Origin: Pedosphaera sp.
Lineage (GTDB): Bacteria > Verrucomicrobiota > Verrucomicrobiia > Limisphaerales > AAA164-E04
DNA length: 64,000 bases
Direction: 5' to 3'
Assembly: GCA_002690655.1 (NCBI GenBank)
Contig: NZFL01000016.1
Span: 43,859-107,858 of the forward strand
The notes below the pieces were generated by a model, which worked only from the letters and a program-made list of their open reading frames with translations, made no database searches and was not told the origin of the DNA. This document shows, one piece after another, positions 8,725 to 19,046 of the stretch. The position numbers were made by a program, and so were the translations under genes. Numbering within the stretch: the first letter of the stretch is position 1; every line of letters begins with the position of its first letter.

Positions 8725-10234
8725 GAGCGTGATGCCATTCGGCTGGGGAGGTATCACTTTCCTGGTGTGCTACCTCATAGGCCTGCTTTTCATTGGCTGG
8801 CTTGGGGGTCGCGCCAAAAAAGACAATTCGCTGCGAGACTTTTATCTTGGGGGTAAAGGTGTCGGTATGGTCGTCCTTCTCCTCACACTTTACGCGACAC
8901 AATACAGTGGAAACACAATGTTTGGATTCAGCGGCAAAGCTTATCGTGTAGGCTTTTCCTGGATCACCTCGGTGCATTTCATGACGGCTATCATCGTCGG
9001 GTATCTGCTATTCGCACCGGGATTGCATCGCCTCAGCAGCAAACATCAATTTATCACCCCAAATGACTTTCTGAATCATCGATACCACCATCGTGGAATC
9101 AATATAGTTGCCCCAATCCTCATGATCCTCGCTCTGGGGAACTACTTGCTGGCACAATTGATGGCGATGGGTCGCGCATTGCAGGGATTGACGAGCATGC
9201 CACCAGAAACGGCCTACATTGTGGGAGTTTTGTTATTGGCTGGAATCATGCTGGTCTATGAAACGATGGGAGGATTTCGAGCTGTTGCCTGGACGGATGT
9301 GCTTCAGGGCGTGATCCTGATGATTGGATTTAGTATTTTAATTTTTCTTATCTGGACACAATTTGGAGGTATTGCTGAAACCACCCAAAAACTTTTCAAC
9401 AGTTCAGATGCCGATCGCGTCAAGGTTCTCCCACCAGATCCCCTGGGAAGCAGAAGATGGTTGAGCTATATCCTGATCTTTGGACTGGGAGCCTCGCTTT
9501 ACCCTCAAGCAGTGCAAAGAATTTATGCTGCAAGATCGACCAAAGTGCTCAGGAACAGTCTAATTGCAATGGTATTTCTCCCATTGATGACTTCATGGAT
9601 AGCGGTGATGGTCGGAGTTACAGGTGCAGCTCATTTCCAAGGGCTTGATGGCTCGCAAACCGATCGCATTCTCACCATCATTTGCAGGGAAGTGCAACAA
9701 TCTTCAACACTTGGATATTGGCTGGTAGTCATACTCTTTTCGGCCATATTAGGTGCTTTGATGTCCACAGCCGATTCATGCATGCTGACCATCTCGTCGA
9801 TGACCACAAAAGACCTTTATCTACGGTTCATCAATCCAAAAGCCACGGAATCGCAACTGACTTTCATGGGTAAATGGCTTTCATGGCTGGTGGTCGGAAT
9901 ATTGGCGGGCTTTGCCATTTATCTTAATTCACTATCGAGCAAACCTACACTGGTGAAGCTGCTCGATTTGAAATTCGATATGCTCGTACAACTGGCTCCC
10001 GGTTTCATGCTAGGTATGCATTGGAAACGTCTAAGCGGTACCGCAGTTTTTTGGGGGCTGATCACCGGCCTTTGTGTCACTTTCGGCCTGTATAGCAATG
10101 AATGGATTCAATCCACCGGATTCCACCACGGACTGTTTGGTTTACTGGCGAATCTCATTGTTGCCATCGGTTTGTCATTGATGCCGCTTTCGAATAAGGA
10201 ACAGTTCTCTCATGCCCCGAAAAAGGCAGCTTGA
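8717..10234 (+). CDS. Sodium:solute symporter (SSS) family transporter
   Basis: FYLGGKGVGMVVLLLTLYATQYSGNTMFGFSGKAYRVGFSW, multiple TM segments, ILGALMSTADSCMLTISSM. Confidence 0.92.
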   Translation: MNESVMPFGWGGITFLVCYLIGLLFIGWLGGRAKKDNSLRDFYLGGKGVGMVVLLLTLYATQYSGNTMFGFSGKAYRVGFSWITSVHFMTAIIVGYLLFAPGLHRLSSKHQFITPNDFLNHRYHHRGINIVAPILMILALGNYLLAQLMAMGRALQGLTSMPPETAYIVGVLLLAGIMLVYETMGGFRAVAWTDVLQGVILMIGFSILIFLIWTQFGGIAETTQKLFNSSDADRVKVLPPDPLGSRRWLSYILIFGLGASLYPQAVQRIYAARSTKVLRNSLIAMVFLPLMTSWIAVMVGVTGAAHFQGLDGSQTDRILTIICREVQQSSTLGYWLVVILFSAILGALMSTADSCMLTISSMTTKDLYLRFINPKATESQLTFMGKWLSWLVVGILAGFAIYLNSLSSKPTLVKLLDLKFDMLVQLAPGFMLGMHWKRLSGTAVFWGLITGLCVTFGLYSNEWIQSTGFHHGLFGLLANLIVAIGLSLMPLSNKEQFSHAPKKAA

Positions 10235-10256
10235 AATAAGGACCGAGCCATCAGGT

Positions 10257-13200
10257 ATGCAGAACGATGCATTAAACGAAGGAGTATTACATGTGGTTCA
10301 TCATTCGTTTTCAAAGTTTTGGCGAATTTGGATACAGTGCCTGGCATGGATTATTCCATTTTGTCCAGTTGAAGCTGATCAAATCATCTTCAGCGAAGTT
10401 ATGTACCACCCAAGGCAAGAGAACAATTCAGCCTGGATTGAATGTGTCAATTTAACGGCAACTCCCTTTGATTGCGCAGAGTGGACGTTGGATGGAAAAG
10501 CGCTTGAATATAATTTTCCACCCTTTGATCGATTCAATGCAGGTTCTAGCTTCATCAAGCCTTTTGAACGTTTCTTGATCACTGAAGCCGAGCCAAATGA
10601 GTTTCGTGCACAATACCAAATCCCGAGCGAAATCAGAATATGGGGTCCATGGAAGGGGAAGATTGATCGTGGAAGTGAAAAATTGGTGTTAACGGACAGG
10701 AACGGTGTCGCATTATGTCAATTGGATTATGACAATGATCCACCTTGGCCTATCGAATCAACAGGTGCAGGCTACAGTATCGTCATTAAACATTCGGACA
10801 AAACCGTGAACCACTGGGGCAACTGGAAAGCCAGTTCAAAACCAGGAGGAACCCCCGGACTTGCCTCATTTCCAGAGGAAGGTCTCCAATTCCAGATACA
10901 AACCAGCGAAACCGAATTGAACCGGGAGTTGCTGGTTCCCATGAATGTTGCATGGCGTTATCATGAAGGTCATTCAGAGTTAGGACAAAATTGGATGGCA
11001 CCTGATTTTGATGATAGTTCCTGGAGTAATGGAGAAGGATTACTTGGATTTGAAGGCGATGCACTCCCAGCGCCGGGCATTCGAACCCATCTTTCAAAAG
11101 GCCCCTTATCTTATTATTTCAGGACACAATTCAACATGACCACACCCATCACGGATAGCTATCTGGAAGTCAATCAGGTGGTGGATGATGGAGCCGTTTA
11201 TTACCTCAACGGTAAGGAAATTGGTTCGAGTCGCATGTCCGGGAATCGCAATCAAAACAGGCATGATGCCATGGCGATTGAATTCGTTGAAGACGCCGTG
11301 CTAGAAGAAAATGTCATCAGGATACATGAAACTCAACTGAAGCAGGGAGAAAATATAATCGCAGTGGCCGTACATCAAGCTGACAACACAAGTACTGATT
11401 TAGTTTTTGGCGCTGAGATATGGGCTATTACTCGGAATACACCTCTCCCTTTGAACATCGTCGAATTGGGGATAGCCCAAAACTCCGAGGCATATGTGAT
11501 CATTGAAAACACCTCAGGCATCAATGAGCAATTGGCAGACTACACGATCAGCGCAGCAAATAATCCGAATCAAACCATGCGCACTGTCGCAATTTTACCT
11601 TCGGTCATGCTGAAACCAAGAGAACAAAAAAAAATATCACTCGATAGAAACATTTCACTACGAGCTGATATTTCGATTTCGAAACCGAATGAAGGAATAT
11701 CTGGGTCGAACATTCCCATTAGATTACCAAAAGCTGGTTTTAAGCAGAGGCTGTTCAACCCTATCCGAAATATTTGGAAGGTAGAAGCCATCGAGTCGAT
11801 TACAAACGAACTGAGCTCAAAACCAATGAAAGGCAAAATCCAGATCAGTGAAATAGTATTCCCTGACAAAGGGGAAATGCTGTCCGTGGAATTATATCAT
11901 TCACATGCGCATACCATTTCCCTTTCAGGACTTGCTCTGGCACACCAATCCAAGCTGGATCAGGCTCAATCTCTGGACGGACAGGCAGCGCCCAATGCGT
12001 TGACTGTTGTCGATTTCAAAGGATTCCCAAAGGGTAAAAAACGTTTGAAGTTATTCCTTCTGAACCAAGCTGACGGAGAAGTTCTGGATGCGGTTTCGGT
12101 ACGTATTCAACCGGGTAAGTCATGTCAGAGGTCGGTCTTGAGCCAGCATGGATGGTTCGCAAGCAATCTGCACTCTTTGGGCTCACTCAACCAGCTTGAT
12201 TTTCAATCAGACATTATCATTAATGAAATTATGTATGCCCCTCCCTTTGGCCAAGATGATCTTGAATTCATTGAAATACTCAACAAAGGATCAAAATCTA
12301 TTCAGCTTGACGGATGGAAGTTGCAGGATGGTATAGAATACAACTTCCCAAAAGGGACACGGCTTGAACCAAGCAGGCATTTGGTTATTGCAAAAAACCC
12401 GGAGAAACTAGTGGATGCACATTCAGGTTTGGCCTGTCTGGGGCCTTTCAAGGGTAAACTAGGAAACAATGGCGAACGGATTCGACTACTGGATGAGAAC
12501 GGTAATCTGGCCGATCAGGTTGATTACCGTTGCGAGGGGGATTGGCCTGAATTAGCCAGAGGCAAGGGTAGCAGTATGGAGTTGATTCACCCAGACATGG
12601 ACAATTCTCTGTCTTCTGCCTGGAAAGACAGTCGCGAATCCAGAACATCTGAGTTTCAGAAATTTCATTTCACTACACGCTATCAGGGGTATGAGCAACG
12701 CTGGCACCCCATGGATCATCAAGAATTGCATCTGTATCTGGTTGGAGAAAGTCATGTCGTCTTGAGAAACATCCAGTTCAGAAAAAAAGGTCACAACCGA
12801 AATCTGATTATCAATCCTGGCCGCATATCCATAGAAGGAGACGGTTCTACAGGGTGGTTAATCCAAGGTAATCACGCGGACAGTTTTATTGAAAACGAGA
12901 GGCTACATCTGATTGCACACGGTCATGGAGACAACCGGGCCAATCGAGCCGAAATTGACCTGACCGAATTAAGCCCCGGTGATACTTACGAAATTGACTT
13001 TGAAGCCCGATGGGTTCATGGATCACCTCGATTCATTGTACGAACCTGGGAAAACAGCTTATCGGAATCCGTGCTGCTTCCCATTCCTCGAAACCTGGGA
13101 ACTCCGGGGGCACCAAATTCAAACCTGCGCTCGTACCCTTCACCATTGGTCGAAACTTTACTGCAATCCCCTGCGGTAGGTGCACCTTCAAAACCCCTGA

Positions 13201-14591
13201 GCATTACTGCAAGTGTAGGTTGGCCTGCAGAAACTGGAATAGTTAATTTAGTCTACCGACTCGATGGCGCCCCAGATAGCCCATGGAACCGTGAACCCAT
13301 GGCACCCAGGAAGAAAACCGAACTTCTTGATCATTCCCTGACGACATATCAAGCCATTCTTGAAAGGGAATTCAAGCAAGGTCAATTGATTCAGTATTAT
13401 GTGGAAGCCATCTCCAGAAATGGCCAGCGCAATACACTACCAAGGAAGCCCGTCTCTCAGCCGGCACTGTGTATTTTCGATGGAAGAGAGATTCCTCGCG
13501 ACCTTCGTGTCATCAGAATGCTGATATCGGATCATCACTTACAGACTTTTTCCAATACCGCGTCACAGAAGTATCAATATCGATACCCGCGTCTTTCCAA
13601 TCAATATTTCAATTCGACCTTCATCTCTAACGAAAGGGATGTGTTCCATGGTGCGGAGCTGAGAACGAGTGGGAGTCCATGGACACGTCGACAGCCACTG
13701 GATAGAGGTAAATTTCGACTCCCAAAAGACCGCTTGTTCCGAGATCACGGAAAATTTACTTATGACAATGACCCGACTCGAAACAGAGGGAGCGTCCGCC
13801 ATCACAATCGAATAGCCCGATATCTACTTTATTTATTGGGTCACGTAAGCGGGCAGAATGAGTTTGTTTATGTGATCATCAACTCAGGCCGTGTAGTTGT
13901 AAAAGAAGATGTAGAACCCGTAGATGCAGATTACCTCAAACGGAATTTCAAAAACGGCAATCAGGGAGAGCTCTACCGAATTGATGATGACTGGTGGATG
14001 TCTGACCACTGGAGTCAAGTCAACCGTGATGCATCCTGGAATTATTTGGGTAGCGATCATCCGGCTTTATATCGACACTCATGGATGAAGCGCTCCCAGG
14101 AGGAGAAAGATGATTATTCAAATTTCATTGCCTTTATCAAATTAATCAATCGAAGTGACTACACTCAAGATGAGATTGAATCCGTTCTTGATGCAGATGC
14201 CGTATTGAAAATGACTGCGGTAATGGGTTTTATCGCTGACTGGGACACCTTTACTCAAGCGCGTGGTAAAAACGCCTATTTTTACCAGCGACCCGGTGAC
14301 CGCAAATTCCAACTACTCCATTGGGATGCGGATTTAGCATTTGGACAAAGACGACATAACTCTTTCTACGGAGGCTCCCAGCAGTTCAAAGACTGGGTGG
14401 AAAAAAAATATAATTACTCTAGATTGATTCAATATCTGAATCAACTTGCCACCTTGACCAAGGACCCTCAAGGCCGAGTCGAAGCATGGATGCGAGAGGA
14501 ATCTTACGGCCATCCTGACACAAGGATGAACACTCCTTTCTATCGCAAGTTCTTTAAAAACCGAAGCTTGATTGTAGAGCAACTAAATTGA
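10257..14591 (+). CDS. Large secreted protein with two lamin-tail (LTD)-like domains and a C-terminal CotH kinase-like domain
   Basis: LTD-like segments DQIIFSEVMYHPRQENNSAWIECVN and DIIINEIMYAPPFGQDDLEFIEILNKG. CotH-like segment FRLPKDRLFRDHGKFTYDND..YVIINSGRVVVKEDVEPVDADYL..YRIDDDWW..FQLLHWDADLAFG. Listed ORF begins at 10212, overlapping the symporter; ATG at 10257 is a plausible start. Confidence 0.88.
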   Translation: MQNDALNEGVLHVVHHSFSKFWRIWIQCLAWIIPFCPVEADQIIFSEVMYHPRQENNSAWIECVNLTATPFDCAEWTLDGKALEYNFPPFDRFNAGSSFIKPFERFLITEAEPNEFRAQYQIPSEIRIWGPWKGKIDRGSEKLVLTDRNGVALCQLDYDNDPPWPIESTGAGYSIVIKHSDKTVNHWGNWKASSKPGGTPGLASFPEEGLQFQIQTSETELNRELLVPMNVAWRYHEGHSELGQNWMAPDFDDSSWSNGEGLLGFEGDALPAPGIRTHLSKGPLSYYFRTQFNMTTPITDSYLEVNQVVDDGAVYYLNGKEIGSSRMSGNRNQNRHDAMAIEFVEDAVLEENVIRIHETQLKQGENIIAVAVHQADNTSTDLVFGAEIWAITRNTPLPLNIVELGIAQNSEAYVIIENTSGINEQLADYTISAANNPNQTMRTVAILPSVMLKPREQKKISLDRNISLRADISISKPNEGISGSNIPIRLPKAGFKQRLFNPIRNIWKVEAIESITNELSSKPMKGKIQISEIVFPDKGEMLSVELYHSHAHTISLSGLALAHQSKLDQAQSLDGQAAPNALTVVDFKGFPKGKKRLKLFLLNQADGEVLDAVSVRIQPGKSCQRSVLSQHGWFASNLHSLGSLNQLDFQSDIIINEIMYAPPFGQDDLEFIEILNKGSKSIQLDGWKLQDGIEYNFPKGTRLEPSRHLVIAKNPEKLVDAHSGLACLGPFKGKLGNNGERIRLLDENGNLADQVDYRCEGDWPELARGKGSSMELIHPDMDNSLSSAWKDSRESRTSEFQKFHFTTRYQGYEQRWHPMDHQELHLYLVGESHVVLRNIQFRKKGHNRNLIINPGRISIEGDGSTGWLIQGNHADSFIENERLHLIAHGHGDNRANRAEIDLTELSPGDTYEIDFEARWVHGSPRFIVRTWENSLSESVLLPIPRNLGTPGAPNSNLRSYPSPLVETLLQSPAVGAPSKPLSITASVGWPAETGIVNLVYRLDGAPDSPWNREPMAPRKKTELLDHSLTTYQAILEREFKQGQLIQYYVEAISRNGQRNTLPRKPVSQPALCIFDGREIPRDLRVIRMLISDHHLQTFSNTASQKYQYRYPRLSNQYFNSTFISNERDVFHGAELRTSGSPWTRRQPLDRGKFRLPKDRLFRDHGKFTYDNDPTRNRGSVRHHNRIARYLLYLLGHVSGQNEFVYVIINSGRVVVKEDVEPVDADYLKRNFKNGNQGELYRIDDDWWMSDHWSQVNRDASWNYLGSDHPALYRHSWMKRSQEEKDDYSNFIAFIKLINRSDYTQDEIESVLDADAVLKMTAVMGFIADWDTFTQARGKNAYFYQRPGDRKFQLLHWDADLAFGQRRHNSFYGGSQQFKDWVEKKYNYSRLIQYLNQLATLTKDPQGRVEAWMREESYGHPDTRMNTPFYRKFFKNRSLIVEQLN

Positions 14592-14789
14592 GTTATTGAA
14601 GCAGCGCTCCTGCGGCTGCAGCGCTCCGCGCCAAGTATCCTGAAGCCACCTGAGCTCCCCTATTTGCTTAACAAGAAACGGAATTAAAAACTCTCACTCG
14701 CCCAGCATTGTTTTTTATGTGGAATCCCTCAATAAAAGATTAATATGATGCAATGCAAATCTTTCATATATTGAATCAATTGAGGCAAT

Positions 14790-15014
14790 ATGACTGACAA
14801 ACGGTTACACCACGAATCCCGCGGGGGAAGTCACCATCATAAAAGAAAACGCAAACGGCGGCGTTCACGAACGAAAGGTAACAACATAAAGCCTCTCAAA
14901 GAAAGCGTGCTTCTGGTTACCTTGCTGACTGGCTTCATGATCGCTCTCGGATTTTGTCTGTGGATGCTTGTCCCACCCTTGATGGATTACCTGAGCCAAT
15001 CGGCGAAATGGTAG
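14790..15014 (+). CDS. Small hypothetical membrane protein with very basic N-terminus
   Basis: MTDKRLHHESRGGSHHHKRKRKRRRSRTKG followed by one TM helix (SVLLVTLLTGFMIALGFCLWMLV). Confidence 0.5.
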   Translation: MTDKRLHHESRGGSHHHKRKRKRRRSRTKGNNIKPLKESVLLVTLLTGFMIALGFCLWMLVPPLMDYLSQSAKW

Positions 15015-15370
15015 AAAGAGCATACTCAAAGGACCTCTGCACGTTTCTTATGCCGTCAACCGTCTGGACAAATACCACCCCTCATTCGGCGCAGAAACAC
15101 ATGTGAGCTGAGCGGCGGTCTTGATTTTTTCGAAATGGTGCATGAAGCCATCTCATTGACTTCACAATATTTCCCAACAAAACCGTGCAACGCCGCTAAT
15201 GCCGTCTTCAATTTTCGAAACGTGGAGATTAGAGTTAAAACGCATCGTGATTTCAGTGCCGTTGGCAGTGATCCCCAGTATCTGATTGAATAGATTGGAC
15301 CCCGAAAGCGAATGCATTCTTCAAACCCGTTCTTGTTTCATCCACATCAAGTGCAGTAAAACTGGAATCA

Positions 15371-16672
15371 ATGAATCTGAAGACATGCTTTCAAACACGA
15401 AATGTACTGCTCCACACCTTCTTGAGCTTGAGTTTTCTAGCTTCACCAATGCAGGCGGATGATACCCAGTCATTAGCTATTCCGGTTTCTGATGATGGCT
15501 TACCAGGAGAGGGCCCCATTCGCCGCTATGACTGGTTTAAGAATCTATGGTTAAGAAAACGCACCGGATGGGTTGACCTGATAGAACAGGACCAAAATTC
15601 CGTAGTGTTTCTGGGAGACTCCATCACGCAGGGTTGGAACGATTCTTTTCGCGGCCACTTCAAACATCTGAAAAAATCAAACCGGGGCATCAGTGGTGAT
15701 ACCACACGCGGAGTGCTTATCCGAATGCAGGAAGACGTACTCTCGTTGAATCCATCAGGAATTGTATTGCTGATCGGCACCAATGACCTTGAAGAAGGTG
15801 CAAGACCACGGGTCATCGCAGGCAATGTCAACCTCATCCTCAAAAAGCTTCAGAGCCACCGAGCCGACATGCCCATTATTTTGTGCAAGGTTTTCCCGAG
15901 TGACAGCTCCAAAAAACGTCCCGCCTCATCAATTAAACAAATCAATGAACACTTGCAGAATCTGGCCAAAAACTATCCACAGGTTACCGTACTGGATACC
16001 TGGGCTTTGTTTGCCAATGCAGAGGGCAATGCCAAGTCCAAGGAATTCCCGGATTTGTTGCACCCAAACGACCAGGGATATACAATGTGGGCAGCTTCGC
16101 TCAAACCATTGCTGGCGACTGCTGGGTTTATTGAAACGACTCAGGATATCTTTCGGTTGGAGAAGGGGTTTGTCTCGCTTTTTAACGGAAGAAATCTTGA
16201 TGGATGGGGACTTCGAGACATGAAATCCATGATGTTGAAATCTGATTTTTCAGGTGAGACGACTTCGAGTGATGGACGCTATCAAGTCATCAATGGACGC
16301 ATCGTAGTGACAACCCCAGCGGAAAGCCATCGTATCCAACAGATGTGGACCACTAGAAATTTCCCCGAAAATTTCATCCTCAAACTCGAATTTCGTGCCA
16401 CCCCAAACGCGGATAGTGGCGTCTTTATTCGACGCCCTCAACTTCAATGCCGTGATTATTCACTCGCTGGGCCTTACAAGGACTTGAAGAGCTACAAACC
16501 TCAGGACTGGAACGAACTGGTCATTGAGGTAAGGGGCAACAGCGCACACTGCACCTGTAATGGAGAAGTTCTGGAAGACGCATTTCAATTACCGGAGACA
16601 GGCCCCATCGGACTTGAGGGGGACAGAGGCCAGATGGAATACAGGCGCATCCGCATGAAACGGCTTCAATGA
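15371..16672 (+). CDS. SGNH/GDSL hydrolase fused to C-terminal DUF1080 domain
   Basis: VVFLGDSITQGW, GISGDTTRGVLIRM, LLIGTNDL, DLLHPNDQGYTMWA; then FVSLFNGRNLDGWGLRD..FILKLEFRATPNADSGVFIRRPQLQCRDYS..GPIGLEGDRGQMEYRRIRMK. Confidence 0.93.
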   Translation: MNLKTCFQTRNVLLHTFLSLSFLASPMQADDTQSLAIPVSDDGLPGEGPIRRYDWFKNLWLRKRTGWVDLIEQDQNSVVFLGDSITQGWNDSFRGHFKHLKKSNRGISGDTTRGVLIRMQEDVLSLNPSGIVLLIGTNDLEEGARPRVIAGNVNLILKKLQSHRADMPIILCKVFPSDSSKKRPASSIKQINEHLQNLAKNYPQVTVLDTWALFANAEGNAKSKEFPDLLHPNDQGYTMWAASLKPLLATAGFIETTQDIFRLEKGFVSLFNGRNLDGWGLRDMKSMMLKSDFSGETTSSDGRYQVINGRIVVTTPAESHRIQQMWTTRNFPENFILKLEFRATPNADSGVFIRRPQLQCRDYSLAGPYKDLKSYKPQDWNELVIEVRGNSAHCTCNGEVLEDAFQLPETGPIGLEGDRGQMEYRRIRMKRLQ

Positions 16673-16673
16673 G

Positions 16674-16714
16674 TTTTTATTCAGGGCGACATCATCGTCG
16701 CCCCTGAATAAAAA
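16674..16714. terminator. Bidirectional intrinsic terminator between convergent SGNH-DUF1080 and acs genes
   Basis: tttttattcagggcgac-atcatc-gtcgcccctgaataaaaa; near-perfect stem with one bulged C, A/T tracts at both ends. Confidence 0.85.
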
Positions 16715-16757
16715 ACGGGATTCCGTTCAAGCCATGCAAAGGCCCGAAAGTGCATTC

Positions 16758-18782
16758 TCAGCTTGCGTCTTTACTTAGCTGAGCGATGACATTGGCATCC
16801 TCGAGCGTGCTGGTGTCGCCCTGCACTTCTACATTTCCAGCAGCAATTTGTTTAAGCAAACGCCGCATGATTTTACCAGAGCGTGTTTTGGGTAAGGCAT
16901 CAGCAAATCGAACATTATCAGGCTTGGCTACAGGGCCGATTTCTTTACCCACATGCTGGCGCAGTTCTTCAAGTAGCTTCTTATCTCCCTTATTCGAACC
17001 TTTCAGGGTTACAAAAGCCACCAAAGCCTGTCCCTTGATTTCATCTGGCCGGCCTACGACGGCAGCCTCGGCAACTTGAGGATGGCTAACCAATGCACTT
17101 TCGACTTCAGCGGTGCCTATGCGATGACCTGATACATTCAAGACATCATCAATGCGTCCAACAATCCAGAAGTAGCCATCCTTGTCCTGACGGCATCCGT
17201 CACCGGTAAAATAGTTTCCTTTAACCTCACTCCAATAAGTTTCTACGAAACGCTTGGGATCTCCCCAGATACCACGCAGCATACTTGGCCAGGGCTGGCG
17301 AACGACTAGCTTACCTCCACTGTTCTTGGGCACGGCTTTACCATTGTCATCAACAACTTCGGGTTTGACCCCGAAAAACGGTAGCGTGGCCGTGCCCGGT
17401 TTAGTAGGAGTGACACCGGGCAATGGAGAAATCATAATTCCCCCGGTTTCAGTCTGCCACCAGGTATCCACAATCGGACAACGCGAGCCACCGATCACTC
17501 GATGATACCACATCCAGGCTTCGGGATTAATCGGTTCACCTACCGTTCCCAAGAGCCGCAGCGAACTCAAATCATGTTTCCTGGGCCATTCCTCGCCCCA
17601 TTTCATGAAAGCGCGAATTGCTGTCGGTGCAGTGTAAAGGATGGAAACCCGGTGTTTTTCGACCAAATCCCAGAAACGATCAGGTCCCGGCCAGTTGGGC
17701 GCGCCTTCATACATCAAGGTCGTTGCACCATTTGCCAATGGACCGTAAACCACATAGCTGTGGCCTGTGATCCACCCAATGTCAGCGGTGCACCAGTAAA
17801 CATCATTGTCCTTGAGATCGAAGACATATTTCGAAGTCAGTTTGGCTCCCAGCAAGTAACCAGCTGTAGTGTGCAAAATACCTTTCGGCTTCCCGGTAGA
17901 CCCACTGGTATAGAGAATAAAAAGCGGGTGCTCGCTATTGAGTTTGGCAGGTTTACATTCGACCGATGCCTTGGCTTGTTCTTCATGCCACCAGAAGTCG
18001 CGGCCTTTTTTCATTGTGACCTTGTTCTTGGTTCGCCGAAGAACAATCACTGATTCAATCGATTTAGTGATAAATCGCCCCTTGACCTTTATTTTCAGCG
18101 CATTATCCACATTTTCCTTCAGAGGAACCACGCCACCACGACGAAACCCTCCATCAGAAGTCAGGACCATCTTGGCTTGAGAATCTTGAATTCGATCCGC
18201 AACGGACTGCGCACTGAACCCACCAAATACTACCGAATGAATCGCACCGATACGGGTGCAAGCCAGCATGGCAACGGCAGCTTCAGGGACCATCGGCATG
18301 TAGATGAGGACGACATCACCCTTCTTGATACCGCGAGCCTTGAGAACATTGGCAAACTGACAGACTTCGCGGTGCAACTGGCGATAGGTCAAGGTGCGCT
18401 CCTCTCCGGGTATACCGGGTGCGGCAGGTTCGCCTTCCCAAATAATCGCAGCTTGATTGGCTTTTTCAGAATCCAGGAAACGATCCAGACAATTCACACT
18501 GACATTGGTCTGCCCCCCCACAAACCACTTCGCGTTGGGTGCTTTCCATTGCAAGACCTTGGACCAAGGTTTGAACCAGGTTAGTTCCTTCTCCGCTTGC
18601 TCGCCCCAAAAACCCTCGGGATCATCGATAGAATGCTTGTACAATTTCTTGTATTGCGCCATTGAACCGATGTGGGCCTGTTTGGAAAACTCCTTTGAAG
18701 GCTTGAAAACGCGATCTTCGCGTAACATCGATTCGATGTTATCGCTGCCTGCTGCCTTTTTAGTTCGCTTGGTCTTGCTCAT
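16758..18782 (-). CDS. acs: Acetyl-CoA synthetase (AMP-forming)
   Basis: [95 protein letters not shown]. Confidence 0.97.
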   Translation of the reverse strand: MSKTKRTKKAAGSDNIESMLREDRVFKPSKEFSKQAHIGSMAQYKKLYKHSIDDPEGFWGEQAEKELTWFKPWSKVLQWKAPNAKWFVGGQTNVSVNCLDRFLDSEKANQAAIIWEGEPAAPGIPGEERTLTYRQLHREVCQFANVLKARGIKKGDVVLIYMPMVPEAAVAMLACTRIGAIHSVVFGGFSAQSVADRIQDSQAKMVLTSDGGFRRGGVVPLKENVDNALKIKVKGRFITKSIESVIVLRRTKNKVTMKKGRDFWWHEEQAKASVECKPAKLNSEHPLFILYTSGSTGKPKGILHTTAGYLLGAKLTSKYVFDLKDNDVYWCTADIGWITGHSYVVYGPLANGATTLMYEGAPNWPGPDRFWDLVEKHRVSILYTAPTAIRAFMKWGEEWPRKHDLSSLRLLGTVGEPINPEAWMWYHRVIGGSRCPIVDTWWQTETGGIMISPLPGVTPTKPGTATLPFFGVKPEVVDDNGKAVPKNSGGKLVVRQPWPSMLRGIWGDPKRFVETYWSEVKGNYFTGDGCRQDKDGYFWIVGRIDDVLNVSGHRIGTAEVESALVSHPQVAEAAVVGRPDEIKGQALVAFVTLKGSNKGDKKLLEELRQHVGKEIGPVAKPDNVRFADALPKTRSGKIMRRLLKQIAAGNVEVQGDTSTLEDANVIAQLSKDAS

Positions 18783-19046
18783 AAATATGTATCCGTGGAA
18801 TTGATGACCACAACTTAGAAACTGCGCCGACTGGCGTCAATCATGAAGCAGGAAGCATGGAGGAATCAGTGCCACGCGGGACCTGATGAGCTAAGAAAGC
18901 TAAACAAGCTTTTTGCGGCAAGCTCCCCCTTTTCGGAATCCTTGTCAATGACGCAGTAATCCTGTGACTGGAAATAAGCTATTAGCTTGAAGGTTCCATA
19001 CAGTTGCAAGCATGCTTGAAGGGATTTAGGGTTATTTCCACTGAAC

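Noticed and set aside
14601-14627. GCAGCGCTCC direct repeat just after the CotH gene
   Set aside because: Two short copies only; no array or mobile-element context.
18783-19046. Possible molybdenum-cofactor riboswitch or ModE site upstream of the ModABC-like operon
   Set aside because: I looked for Moco-motif or ModE-like palindromes and saw no convincing match.
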